Of a stretch of 64,000 bases of DNA, positions 50,273 to 58,691 are shown one piece after another. The position numbers were made by a program, and so were the translations under genes. Every line of letters starts with the position of its first letter. The first letter of the stretch is position 1. This stretch comes from Mycobacterium sp. ELW1 (GTDB lineage: Bacteria > Actinomycetota > Actinomycetes > Mycobacteriales > Mycobacteriaceae). The stretch lies in NCBI RefSeq assembly GCF_008329905.1, contig NZ_CP032155.1:2976001-3040000 (forward strand), read 5' to 3'. The notes beneath the pieces are model-generated. The model saw only the letters and a list, made by a program, of their open reading frames with translations, ran no database searches and was not told the DNA's origin.

Positions 50273-50710
50273 CTATCCGTTGCCGCCGGGGGTGGCCAGT
50301 TCGCTCGACTGGTTCTGCTGGGCGGCGGCATCCTTGGCGGCCTGCTCCTCTTCGGCCGCCTTCTCCGCCTGGCCCTCCGGGCTCGCCAGCGAGTTACCGG
50401 CCTTGCCCGCGGTGGCAAGCTTGGCGTTGCAGTTCAGGTACAGCAGCACGGTGTCGGTGACGGGGGAGAAGTTGTCGCCCTTGAGCCAGTCGGCCTTCTG
50501 GGACCGCGTCACCACACAGTCGCCCTGGTTGGTGGTGTCGCCGACGGATGTCGCGATGACGGCCTTCTGCCCGGCATCGCCGATCGCCTTGGAGGCGTCT
50601 GAGTACGACTTGCCGGCGTAGTCGTCGGCCAGCGCGGCACCGGATCCGAGCGTGAGTGACATCGCACCGAGAGTGATTGCTCCCAGTCCGAGCCGAACGA
50701 GCTTGGTCAT
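50273..50710 (-). CDS. Secreted PASTA-like small protein
   Basis: 145 residues from the ATG at 50710. Signal peptide 1-29 (LGAITLGAMSLTLGSGAALADD). The mature N-terminus YAGKSYSDASKAIGDAGQKA...GDCVVTRSQ reads like one PASTA repeat, a fold that binds peptidoglycan stem peptides or muropeptides. A charged, Gln/Glu/Ala-rich tail follows. Its start is 217 bp from a divergent gene of unknown family. Function not known. Confidence 0.68.
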   Translation of the reverse strand: MTKLVRLGLGAITLGAMSLTLGSGAALADDYAGKSYSDASKAIGDAGQKAVIATSVGDTTNQGDCVVTRSQKADWLKGDNFSPVTDTVLLYLNCNAKLATAGKAGNSLASPEGQAEKAAEEEQAAKDAAAQQNQSSELATPGGNG

Positions 50711-50927
50711 CTGTGTTCCTCCACGGCAGATCCCCGACAAGGCAGCGTCACAGGCGCCGGGACGCGAAAAATGAGAATAAGACGACTCACTGGCAACCAA
50801 CTGGGTGACAGCTGGTGGCATGCTGGCAGCCGGCAGGGGGCGCGCGGCCCCGTCTCTTTGCCTACCGGAGCCCGGTCTGTCACTTCGCCGATATCGTCCG
50901 GTCGGCCCGGACTAGTTGACTGGCCGC

Positions 50928-51554
50928 ATGTCTGAGACCACGATCGAGCCCGACACCGCCGCCGTCCCGGCCGCCGACGAGCAGCCGCACGAGCAAACCA
51001 CCATCGTCATCCGCCACGTCCTCGAGCGTCAGATCGCCGTGGGCCAGGCGCTGAGCAGCCAATTACTCGACGCTGCAACAGATGTCACCACCGCGATCGC
51101 ACACGCACCCGCTGCATTCGCGGGCGCTATTCAGGATGGCGAGACCATCGCCACGGCCTGGGAGCGCACCGGCACCGGCGTACAGGACGTCGTCGACGAC
51201 GCTCGCGGACGGCTGCGTGCCGCGGTCGTCAGTTACGTCGGTCACCAGGCCACGTTGCCGGTGGCCGTCCTGGGCTACGCCGGTGAGGTCGCCGGTTCGG
51301 TGGCCTCCGCGCAGGGCACGCTCGTAGGTTCGGCCCTCGACGGCGCGTTCGCCGTCGCGGCCGCCGCTACCCAGGGTGACGACGTGCGGGCGGCACTGGG
51401 CCGCAACATCGACGAATTGCGGGCCACCGCGACCGCCGCCCGGGGCGACGTCAACGAGTCGGTCAGGCGGGCCGGTCGCGAGGTTCGCGAGGCCGTCGGC
51501 GGGGAGCTCGAACCGCTGGTTGCCGCGATCACCGGTGCCGGCGAGGATTCTTGA
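50928..51554 (+). CDS. Alanine-rich helical protein of unknown function
   Basis: 208 residues from the ATG at 50928. It is almost entirely helical and rich in Ala, Val, Glu and Arg, with long amphipathic stretches (LDAATDVTTAIAHAPAAFAG, RRAGREVREAVGGELEPL), loosely like mycobacterial phasin/HbhA-type proteins. No signal is present. It may associate with membranes or lipid bodies, but no motif proves it. A short TTG-started frame overlaps its end. Confidence 0.6.
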   Translation: MSETTIEPDTAAVPAADEQPHEQTTIVIRHVLERQIAVGQALSSQLLDAATDVTTAIAHAPAAFAGAIQDGETIATAWERTGTGVQDVVDDARGRLRAAVVSYVGHQATLPVAVLGYAGEVAGSVASAQGTLVGSALDGAFAVAAAATQGDDVRAALGRNIDELRATATAARGDVNESVRRAGREVREAVGGELEPLVAAITGAGEDS

Positions 51555-51793
51555 CGGACAACGAACTTCAGGTGACAAGCGGCACACTCAGGCGTGTGGC
51601 GCGGCGGCCGGTGTCGGTCGGCTGGCACAGTGGTGATGTGGCACAAACACGGCGGACACGATCGGGCTCCTGGCGGCATCCATTGTCGCTGGGGTTCGAA
51701 GCGCACCGCGGCATGCTGTTGCTGCGCCTGCGCTGGCACGAGCGGCGCGCGCCCACCTCACATACCGGTGCTGGTGACGCGTCGTCGGTATGA
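51551..51793 (+). CDS. Possible small arginine-rich protein
   Basis: 80 residues from a TTG at 51551 whose TTGA overlaps the preceding stop, hinting at coupling. The protein (MTDNELQVTSGTLRRVARRP..., FEAHRGMLLLRLRWHERRAP) is basic with no recognised domain, and its last 36 bp overlap the end of the convergent AraC gene. The Arg-rich make-up could be chance in GC-rich DNA, so this is a weak call. Confidence 0.3.
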   Translation: MTDNELQVTSGTLRRVARRPVSVGWHSGDVAQTRRTRSGSWRHPLSLGFEAHRGMLLLRLRWHERRAPTSHTGAGDASSV

Positions 51794-52618
51794 CGACGGG
51801 GTCTCCCCGCAGAACTGACTGAAGGCTCGGGTGAACGACCCGACGCTGTCGAAGCCCACCGCGGTGGCGGTCTGCTGCACGCTCTGGGCCGGGGCGGCCA
51901 GCAGGGCCATCGCCCGCAGCATTCTGGCGTGTAAAAGGTAAGTGCGCCAGGATATCTCGGCCTCGCTCTGAAACTGCCTGCGCAGGGTCCGCTCCGACAC
52001 CGCAACGGCCCGGCATACCTCGGCGAGCGTCACCGATTGCAGGTGCTCCTTGGTGTAGGCCATCGCCGCGGCCACCACCGGATCCTCGGAGCTCGGAAGG
52101 CTCAGGGGCGCTTCGTGATCCAGTGCCTCGGCGACCAGATTGGCGAGCGTGCGAAAGAATCCGTCGGACGTGTCGTCGCCGGCGTCGCGGTAAATCGGCC
52201 AGCGCAGGGCGTAGAGCATCATCTCCCGGATCAGCGGGGAGACCGCGAGGATCCGGGCGCGGTCACCGGCGGTCGGGATGAGGTCCGGGTCGAACATCAC
52301 CGCCAGGGTCTTGACGGCGGGGTTCATGGTCGCCTGGTGTTCCAGTCCGGCCGGAATCCAGGCGGCTTGCTGGGGCGGCAGCAGGTAGTGCGCCGATGCG
52401 GTCTCGACCTCGACCACACCGCCGATCGCGTATTCGATCTGATGCACGTCGTGGAAATGCCAGCCGGTGACCAGCAGCTCGCCCTCGTACAGATAGCTGC
52501 CGGCCAGGACCCGTCCACCCCGGCGCAGCTCGACCTGCCCGATATTGGCCGGTTGAGGCTCCGGTCGATTTTTGGCCGTTCCGGCCAAGTCTCTGGCCGA
52601 ATGTGCGGAGACGGTCAT
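51758..52618 (-). CDS. AraC-family transcriptional regulator
   Basis: 286 residues from the ATG at 52618. The N-terminal cupin-like sensor (WHFHDVHQIEYAIGGVVEVE, YLLPPQQAAWIPAGLEHQA) precedes two HTH units (ERTLRRQFQSEAEISW and TATAVGFDSVGSFTRAFSQF) of the AraC class. Its start codon overlaps, on the opposite strand, the ATG of the in-frame extension of the amidohydrolase gene. It very likely controls that neighbour in response to a small molecule. Confidence 0.85.
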   Translation of the reverse strand: MTVSAHSARDLAGTAKNRPEPQPANIGQVELRRGGRVLAGSYLYEGELLVTGWHFHDVHQIEYAIGGVVEVETASAHYLLPPQQAAWIPAGLEHQATMNPAVKTLAVMFDPDLIPTAGDRARILAVSPLIREMMLYALRWPIYRDAGDDTSDGFFRTLANLVAEALDHEAPLSLPSSEDPVVAAAMAYTKEHLQSVTLAEVCRAVAVSERTLRRQFQSEAEISWRTYLLHARMLRAMALLAAPAQSVQQTATAVGFDSVGSFTRAFSQFCGETPSSYRRRVTSTGM

Positions 52619-52643
52619 GATTATCGAGGGTACAACTGAGGCC

Positions 52644-53906
52644 ATGAATGTCGACGACCTGATCCTGGTGAGCATTGACGACCACGTCGTGGAGCCCCCC
52701 GACATGTTCCTCAACCACGTTCCGGACAAGTACAAGCCCGAGGCCCCCATCGTCGTCACCGACGACAAAGGGGTGGATCAGTGGATGTATCAGGGCCGCC
52801 CCCAGGGGGTGAGCGGGTTGAACGCCGTCGTGTCGTGGCCTGCCGAGGAGTGGGGCCGCGACCCCGCCGGCTTCGCCGAGATGCGCCCCGGCGTCTACGA
52901 CGTCCACGAGCGGGTCCGCGACATGAACCGCAACGGCATCCTCGCCTCGATGTGCTTCCCGACCTTCACCGGCTTCTCCGCGCGGCACCTCAACATGACC
53001 CGCGAAGACGTCACGCTGGTGATGGTGTCGGCCTACAACGACTGGCACATCGACGAGTGGGCCGGCTCCTATCCGGACCGCTTCATCCCGATCGCGATCC
53101 TGCCGACGTGGACACCCGAGGGGATGTGCAACGAGATCCGCCGCGTCGCGGCCAAGGGCTGCCGCGCCGTCACCATGCCCGAGCTGCCGCACCTGGAAGG
53201 CCTGCCCAGCTACCACGACGAGGACTACTGGGGCCCGGTCTTCCGGACGCTGTCCGAAGAGAACGTGGTGATGTGCCTGCACATCGGCACCGGATTCGGG
53301 GCGATCAGCATGGCGCCCAACGCGCCGATCGACAACATGATCATCCTGGCCACCCAGGTGTCGGCGATGTGTGCCCAGGATCTGTTGTGGGGACCGGCGA
53401 TGCGCAACTACCCGGATCTGAAGTTCGCGTTCTCCGAGGGTGGTATCGGCTGGATTCCGTTCTATCTGGATCGCAGTGACCGGCACTACACCAACCAGAA
53501 GTGGCTTCGCCGCGACTTCGGCTCTCAGCTGCCCAGTGAGGTGTTCCGGGAACACTCGCTGGCCTGCTACGTCACCGACAAGACATCGCTGAAGCTGCGG
53601 CACGAGATCGGCATCGACATCATCGCCTGGGAGTGCGATTACCCGCACTCGGACTGCTTCTGGCCCGATGCTCCGGAGAAGGTGCTGGCCGAGCTGGACG
53701 CCGCGGGCGCGTCGGATTCCGATATCAACAAGATCACCTGGGAGAACTCCTCCCGGTTCTTCAGCTGGGATCCGTTCGCCCGCACCGCCCGGGACGAGGC
53801 GACGGTGAAGAGCCTGCGCGCCAAGGGCGCTGACGTCGACGTGTCCATTCGCCCGCGGGCGGAGTGGGCGCGGCTCTACGACGCCAAGCAGTTCGCGCAG
53901 ACCTGA
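52644..53906 (+). CDS. Amidohydrolase-2 family metal-dependent hydrolase
   Basis: 420 residues from the ATG at 52644 (upstream in-frame ATG 52617 gives 429). Opening MNVDDLILVSIDDHVVEPPDMF has the DxH metal pair; later CLHIGTGFG His and WECDYPHSD Asp complete the site. Members include gamma-resorcylate-type decarboxylases and hydrolases acting on lipid or aromatic intermediates. It is divergent from an AraC regulator that lies 26 bp away and is the probable target. The 3' end faces a hairpin repeat. Confidence 0.82.
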   Translation: MNVDDLILVSIDDHVVEPPDMFLNHVPDKYKPEAPIVVTDDKGVDQWMYQGRPQGVSGLNAVVSWPAEEWGRDPAGFAEMRPGVYDVHERVRDMNRNGILASMCFPTFTGFSARHLNMTREDVTLVMVSAYNDWHIDEWAGSYPDRFIPIAILPTWTPEGMCNEIRRVAAKGCRAVTMPELPHLEGLPSYHDEDYWGPVFRTLSEENVVMCLHIGTGFGAISMAPNAPIDNMIILATQVSAMCAQDLLWGPAMRNYPDLKFAFSEGGIGWIPFYLDRSDRHYTNQKWLRRDFGSQLPSEVFREHSLACYVTDKTSLKLRHEIGIDIIAWECDYPHSDCFWPDAPEKVLAELDAAGASDSDINKITWENSSRFFSWDPFARTARDEATVKSLRAKGADVDVSIRPRAEWARLYDAKQFAQT

Positions 53907-53912
53907 GCCACA

Positions 53913-53977
53913 TCACCGAGATCGACGCTGGCGTGTGAAAGTACGAGTTGACCTCACGCCACCGTCGATCTCGGTGA
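53913..53977. repeat. Long hairpin repeat (left copy)
   Basis: Arms 53913-53935 (TCACCGAGATCGACGCTGGC...) and 53955-53977 form a 23-bp stem with one mismatch and a 19-nt loop containing GTGAAAGTACG. It lies between convergent genes and contains the stop and last eight codons of the DUF559 gene. A related 57-bp copy is at 54847-54903. Besides repeat membership it may terminate transcription. Confidence 0.8.
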
Positions 53978-54811
53978 CGTTCGGCGGTGGATTGCCTCGC
54001 GCACCTGCCGGACGATGCCGTCCGGGCGGTCCTCTGCGATCACCCGGATGACGATCCACCCCAGCTGTTCGAGTCTGCGTAGCCGGCGTTGGTCCTTGAC
54101 GTATTGAGCTCGGTTCGTTCGGTGATGATCCCCGTCGTACTCGACGGCGACTTTGATGTCGTCCCAACCCATATCGAGGACCGCCAGTATCCGCCAGCCG
54201 TCCATGACGGGTATCTGTGTGGTGGGCGGTGGAAAACCCGCATCGATCAACAGCATTCGTAGCCAGGTCTCCTTCGGGGACGCCGCTCCGCCATCGACGA
54301 GCGGAAGAATCGCCGTGAGTTGCCGCAGGCCGCGTGCGCCCGGGTGCGCGCGTGCCAGCTGCATGACGTCGTCGATCGAGAAGAAGGTGGCCCATTTGAG
54401 CGCGTCAAGACGCGCAACCGCCGTCTCGGCGGGCAGGTGACGACCAAGATCGAATGCGGTTCGCACCGGGGTGGTCACCGGCAGACCTGAGACCTTGGTG
54501 ACCTCGCCGGTTGTGAGTGTTTCGTTTCGGACGATCAGCCCATCGTGCGGACGGGAGTTGCGGCCGATCAATTCGATCGGCTCGTCGACGTCGACCCACC
54601 GGGAGCCGTGCAACGCGGCGGCCGCCACACCCGCGATCACGCCCCGCCGCCTGGACCACAACCACGCGGCCCAGGTCCGATCGCCCAAGGACGGGTCCAG
54701 GGATGCCGCGACGTAAACGTCGCGATAGATGGGGCGGTACCAGCGGCGCAACTCGTGCTCGGTCAGCTGCCCGGCGGCAATCGCTTCACTACCGATGAAC
54801 ACGCGATTCAT
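53954..54811 (-). CDS. AbiEi-like / DUF559 (Vsr-fold) nuclease-type protein
   Basis: 285 residues from the ATG at 54811. The N-terminal ~150 residues (ELRRWYRPIYRDVYVAASLD, VIAGVAAAALHGSRWVDVDE, VSGLPVTTPVRTAFDLGRHL) resemble the AbiEi-type antitoxin winged-helix domain. The C-terminal part (DIKVAVEYDGDHHRT and RRLEQLGWIVIRVI) is a DUF559/Vsr-like PD-(D/E)XK nuclease core. The last eight codons lie in the left hairpin repeat and a second copy lies 36 bp upstream of the start. A DNA-nicking role is inferred, not shown. Confidence 0.78.
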   Translation of the reverse strand: MNRVFIGSEAIAAGQLTEHELRRWYRPIYRDVYVAASLDPSLGDRTWAAWLWSRRRGVIAGVAAAALHGSRWVDVDEPIELIGRNSRPHDGLIVRNETLTTGEVTKVSGLPVTTPVRTAFDLGRHLPAETAVARLDALKWATFFSIDDVMQLARAHPGARGLRQLTAILPLVDGGAASPKETWLRMLLIDAGFPPPTTQIPVMDGWRILAVLDMGWDDIKVAVEYDGDHHRTNRAQYVKDQRRLRRLEQLGWIVIRVIAEDRPDGIVRQVREAIHRRTSPRSTVA

Positions 54812-54846
54812 CCCCGCATGCTGGCGCATCCCACCGACAATCCGTC

Positions 54847-54903
54847 GACATCGACGCCGGCGCGCGAAAGTGCGGGAGGCGGGCACGCCACCGTCGATCT
54901 CGG
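54847..54903. repeat. Hairpin repeat (right copy)
   Basis: 57 bp aligning without gaps to 53918-53974, 45 of 57 positions identical and ending in the same GCCACCGTCGATCTCGG. The hairpin is less perfect (GACATCGACGCCGGCG against CGCCACCGTCGATCTC). It lies 36 bp upstream of the DUF559 gene, so the gene is bounded by two copies in the same orientation. Confidence 0.75.
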
Positions 54904-54993
54904 CGCCAGAAGTTTGGGATCGGTAGCCGCGAGCCGCGTCTGTACTTCTCTCGTGACGGTGCCACCGAGGCGCCGCGAACGAAGGGAACACAG

Positions 54994-55491
54994 GTGAAGC
55001 GAATTCTCGCGGTCGGTGTCGGCGTGCTCGGCTGCAGCATGCTGCTCATGGCTTGCTCCGACAACAACAGCAGCAGCAAGGGCTCCAGCTCGGCGACGGG
55101 CGCCGCGCCCACCAGTGTCTCGGTGGCCTCAAGCGGGAAGACGTCGGTCAAGGTCGAGGGAAATGACCTGCAGGGCCTGGACCTGAACTCCGTGACGTGC
55201 GTGAAGCAGGGCGGCACGATCAACATCGCCAGCGGCGCGGTGGGCGGCCAGCAGGGTCTCGGTGTGGTCATGAAGGACGGCCAGCCGCCGACCGTGCAGT
55301 CCCTCGGGATGGTCGTCGACGGCAACGCGCTCGCGGTGAGCGACAACATGGGCATGAAGACCGGTTCTGCGGATGTGAAGGTGGACGGCGACACCTACAC
55401 CATCACCGGTGAGGCAGCCGGCGCGGACATGAAGAACCCGATGGCCGGGATGATCAGCAAGAAGTTCGAAATCTCCGTCACCTGCAAGTGA
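54994..55491 (+). CDS. LpqH-family lipoprotein antigen
   Basis: 165 residues from a GTG at 54994, with GAAGGGA upstream. Lipoprotein signal MKRILAVGVGVLGCSMLLMAC with lipobox LMAC; a Ser/Gly/Thr linker (likely glycosylated) precedes a ~110-residue beta domain matching the LpqH 19-kDa antigen pattern (SVTCVKQGGTINIASG, VVMKDGQPPTVQSLG, DGDTYTITGEAAGADMKNPM, FEISVTC). It is exposed on the cell surface; family members signal through host TLR2. A perfect hairpin terminator follows. Confidence 0.85.
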   Translation: MKRILAVGVGVLGCSMLLMACSDNNSSSKGSSSATGAAPTSVSVASSGKTSVKVEGNDLQGLDLNSVTCVKQGGTINIASGAVGGQQGLGVVMKDGQPPTVQSLGMVVDGNALAVSDNMGMKTGSADVKVDGDTYTITGEAAGADMKNPMAGMISKKFEISVTCK

Positions 55492-55517
55492 CGTGACCAA
55501 CCGTTCGGGCGGCGGGA

Positions 55518-55542
55518 GGCGGACGTGCCGAGCACGTCCGCC
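55518..55542 (+). terminator. Intrinsic terminator after LpqH-family gene
   Basis: GGCGGACGTGC (55518-55528) and GCACGTCCGCC (55532-55542) are perfect 11-bp arms with a 3-nt loop. It follows the lipoprotein stop by 26 bp and separates it from the TPR-CHAT operon. Confidence 0.75.
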
Positions 55543-55591
55543 GTCTCGCCGTTACCTGTATCGGCGGCCGTGGCCGATTTATGATCCAGCC

Positions 55592-57274
55592 GTGTCCATC
55601 ACCGGCGATCTGCAGCGGGCCCGCCAGCTCGCCCTCGCCGCCCAGGAGGAGAAGGCCAAAGACCTCCTGCTGTCGCTGATGCCGCAGATCGAGAGCGAGG
55701 ACCGCGACGACCTCGCGCTCGAAGCCTTCGCTCAACTGGGCGAAATCTATCTCATCCGAACGGCTTACGACGGCACCAGGGAATGCCTCCGGCGGATGAC
55801 CGACTGCATCGCCGCATACCCCGACCGCGGGGCCGAGACCGACCGCATGGTCGCCCGCTACACCCTGCGGGCACGCTTCCTGCGCACCGGTCTGGCCGCG
55901 GCCGCCGGTGACCACGAACACGCCGCGGCCGAACTCGCCGGACTGCGCGACGACGACACCGCGCAGCGGTTCGCCGACCTGGAACCCGAACAGCGGCACC
56001 TCGCCACGTTGGCCGGGGTGCTGTGCGCGACGGCGCTGTGCGACGACGACCTGCACGTGCCGGCAGCGCAGTTGTGGCAGGACATCATTCCGGTCATCGA
56101 CGAGCTGGCCGGGGGCACCGACGACGCCGATCAGCTGTTGGTCGCCGCCGGGCTGGCGTACGGCCGGTTCTGCGTGGAGACGGGCCGACTCGACGAAGGG
56201 GAGCAGTGGCTGCGCCGGGCCGGTGCCCGCGCGCAGCGCCGCGAGTGGAAACTGTATTGGGCCAGAGCCGAACTCGAGACCGCCGCGGCCATGTGGATGC
56301 GTGGTGACCATGAATCCACCGAGCGTCTCGTCGGGTCGGCCTACCCGGTCATCGCCGAGCATTCCCGCGCGCACGACGTCGCGCGCTGCTGGCTCTACTT
56401 CGGGCTCACCCGGCTCGGCATCGGCTGGCTCAAGGAGGCCGACGAATCCTGGGGCCATGCCGAGACGCAGTGGCGGGAGTTGGGCCGTCCGCTGTTCGTC
56501 CATCGCATCCTGTTGCAGCGCAGCTGGATCTCGGTGTTCCGCGGCCGCTTCGACGAGGCTGTCGAACAGGTGGCGGAGGCGCGGCGGTTCCTCGACGGCT
56601 GGCCGCGATCGAGTTGGCTGCAGTATGCGCGGCTCGACGACCACCTCGGTTCGATCTGGCGGGCCGACGCGTTGGCCGACCTGAACTTCGACGGAATCGG
56701 CGATCCCTCGGACAGCTGGCAGGCCAACAAGGAGCGCCAGGTCGCCTCGCTGGGCGTCACCCGGTTCGACTCGGGAAGCGACCGGCACCGCAGCGCGCTG
56801 GCCAAGCTGGAAAAGGCTGCGGAACTCAAGATTCCGGCCGCGCTCGCGGTCGACTCGGTGCGTTACGCCATGACGGATGCCGACGCGCGCTGGCGGTGGG
56901 CGTCCCAGGTCTCGGCACGCATGCTGGCCGGCGCTTTCTCGGTGGCCTGGGAGTGGGAGAACGACGAACTCCTCAGCGAGCTGATTGAATACCACTGCGC
57001 ACGAGGCACTTTCGCCACCGAGCCGCGCGGCGAAGCCGGCGGCTGGGAGGCGCCTGCCACGATGACCGTTCCCGTCGAGACCGTCGACGAGGAGGCGCTC
57101 GCCGCCGGCGGCTACTCGGTCGACGCCCTGACCCAGACGACGCTCGGAGCGCTGCCTCCGCTGCAGATGGATCCCGACGGCTCACCGATTCTGGCGCGTT
57201 ACCGGCTGCTTGCGCAGAACCGCTACGGCCAGGCCGTCACCTCCGGCGGCCCCGCCTGGTCGACGTGGCCATGA
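55592..57274 (+). CDS. TPR-like helical-repeat protein of CHAT module
   Basis: 560 residues from a GTG at 55592. The protein is a solenoid of paired helices in which TPR-like spacing is visible (ARQLALAAQEEKAKDLLLSL, LEAFAQLGEIYLIRTAYDGT, AGLAYGRFCVETGRLDEGEQWL, RAEARRF-type helices). No catalytic motif or signal. Its stop overlaps the start of the CHAT gene (ATGA at 57271-57274), so the two are made together. In known systems TPR proteins sense or bind the substrate of a CHAT protease; that role is inferred here. Confidence 0.75.
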   Translation: MSITGDLQRARQLALAAQEEKAKDLLLSLMPQIESEDRDDLALEAFAQLGEIYLIRTAYDGTRECLRRMTDCIAAYPDRGAETDRMVARYTLRARFLRTGLAAAAGDHEHAAAELAGLRDDDTAQRFADLEPEQRHLATLAGVLCATALCDDDLHVPAAQLWQDIIPVIDELAGGTDDADQLLVAAGLAYGRFCVETGRLDEGEQWLRRAGARAQRREWKLYWARAELETAAAMWMRGDHESTERLVGSAYPVIAEHSRAHDVARCWLYFGLTRLGIGWLKEADESWGHAETQWRELGRPLFVHRILLQRSWISVFRGRFDEAVEQVAEARRFLDGWPRSSWLQYARLDDHLGSIWRADALADLNFDGIGDPSDSWQANKERQVASLGVTRFDSGSDRHRSALAKLEKAAELKIPAALAVDSVRYAMTDADARWRWASQVSARMLAGAFSVAWEWENDELLSELIEYHCARGTFATEPRGEAGGWEAPATMTVPVETVDEEALAAGGYSVDALTQTTLGALPPLQMDPDGSPILARYRLLAQNRYGQAVTSGGPAWSTWP

Positions 57275-58629
57275 CCACGACCCTGGTGCTGCGGTACGCC
57301 GACGTCGGCGTGGCGACCTATGCCAGCCTGCGCATCGTCGGCCGGCCGGAGCGCACCGTGACGTGGGTGGTGCACGAGCCGATCGTGCTGGCCGCGCTGG
57401 AGGAACTGCGTGGGGCGCTGCCTGATCCCGAGGGCGACGAGAGCCTGGCCGACGCGCTGGACAGGGCGTTGACCCGCGGCCCGTTCGCCACGACGCGGGG
57501 GGAATTGACCCTCGCCTACATCCTGGGCGTGCTGCTGATCGCCGAGCCGGCCTGGCAGCTGATCGCCGAAACGACCCGGGACGCGGCATCTGCCGGCGGT
57601 CCGCGCCCGCTGCTGTTCATCTCACCGAGCGCGCGCCTGGCCCGAATCCCGTGGGCCGCAGTGGCGGTCCCGCTGACCGGGCCCAGTCCCGAGGAGCTGG
57701 TCGCCGCCCGCAAGGAGGCGGTCACCTTCAAAGGGACCACCGCGGCCCGCATTCCGTGGCAGCTCGCCGACATCGACACCGTCACCGAGGGTGTGCGGCT
57801 GATGGAGATGGTCGACGTGGCGATGGCGGTACCACCCAACATCGTGCATGCCCCGCGCACACCGGCACGATGGAACGAAAGACGAGGTGCGCCGGCACTT
57901 CTCGTGGTCGATCCCCGGGTACCGGGCCAGCGGCCCGATTCCGCCCTGGGGTCGGTGCTGGGCCGGCCGTCGAGCGAGGGCGCGCTGTCCCGCCATTTCG
58001 GCGAGCTGCTCGCGCACCGCGCGGTGCTGCCCGACGTCACCGCCCCGGTGGAGTTGTTCCGTAGAAGCGACGCCGACCGGGGCTGGCTGGCCGCACATCT
58101 GCAGCGGGCTCCGAGCCGGATGCTCTTCGTCGGCCATGCCAGTGCCGCCGATCGTGCGCACGGGTACGCCGATCGTGCCGCCCTGCACCTGGCCTGCACG
58201 GCCGCGGCGGAGGGCGCGGCCGAACCGGTGGGGGATCACCGCCCGCTGCTGGCCTCGGATCTGATGGCCGCCCAGCTGCCGGTGCCCCCGCGGGTGGCTC
58301 TGCTCGCGTGCGGTTCCGGCGGTGACTATCAGTTCGACGAAGCGACCGGACTGGTCGCCGCGATGGTCCTCTGCGGCAGCGAGCTGGTGACCGCCACGCT
58401 GTGGTCGCTGCCGACAACCGCGGGCTATCGCCGGTTCACCGGGCGGGCCGAGGATCCGATGGCCGAAATCGTGATGGCCGTCGACGATGCCCACGAGGCC
58501 GACGACGCGGTGTTGAGCGTCAATCGCTGGCAGCGGGCCCAGATGCGGCGGTGGCGGGACGGCGATGCGGGGGCGAGCCCGTTGTACTGGGCCGCGGTGG
58601 TCACGTTCGCGGTCGGGGGTGCCCGGTGA
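57271..58629 (+). CDS. CHAT-domain (caspase-like) protease candidate
   Basis: 452 residues from the ATG at 57271. The N-terminal ~150 residues are unassigned; the C-terminal CHAT domain shows catalytic-type His289 in FVGHASAADRAHGY and Cys347 in VALLACGSGGDYQFD, then GLVAAMVLCGSELVTATLWSLPTTAG, the classic end of CHAT domains. Such caspase-HetF-like proteases cleave partner proteins in conflict systems (for example TPR-CHAT with type III-E CRISPR). No CRISPR is present. It is coupled to the TPR gene. Confidence 0.85.
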   Translation: MTTTLVLRYADVGVATYASLRIVGRPERTVTWVVHEPIVLAALEELRGALPDPEGDESLADALDRALTRGPFATTRGELTLAYILGVLLIAEPAWQLIAETTRDAASAGGPRPLLFISPSARLARIPWAAVAVPLTGPSPEELVAARKEAVTFKGTTAARIPWQLADIDTVTEGVRLMEMVDVAMAVPPNIVHAPRTPARWNERRGAPALLVVDPRVPGQRPDSALGSVLGRPSSEGALSRHFGELLAHRAVLPDVTAPVELFRRSDADRGWLAAHLQRAPSRMLFVGHASAADRAHGYADRAALHLACTAAAEGAAEPVGDHRPLLASDLMAAQLPVPPRVALLACGSGGDYQFDEATGLVAAMVLCGSELVTATLWSLPTTAGYRRFTGRAEDPMAEIVMAVDDAHEADDAVLSVNRWQRAQMRRWRDGDAGASPLYWAAVVTFAVGGAR

Positions 58630-58691
58630 GCGGCGGCGGCCGCGACAGGGCGGCGGTGACCCGCTGCGGTGTCGATGAACGCGCCGAGCGC

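Noticed and set aside
52781..53479. Alternative 232-codon frame within the amidohydrolase gene
   Set aside because: It is an out-of-frame shadow rich in Arg/Pro with no domain, lying wholly inside a well-supported gene.
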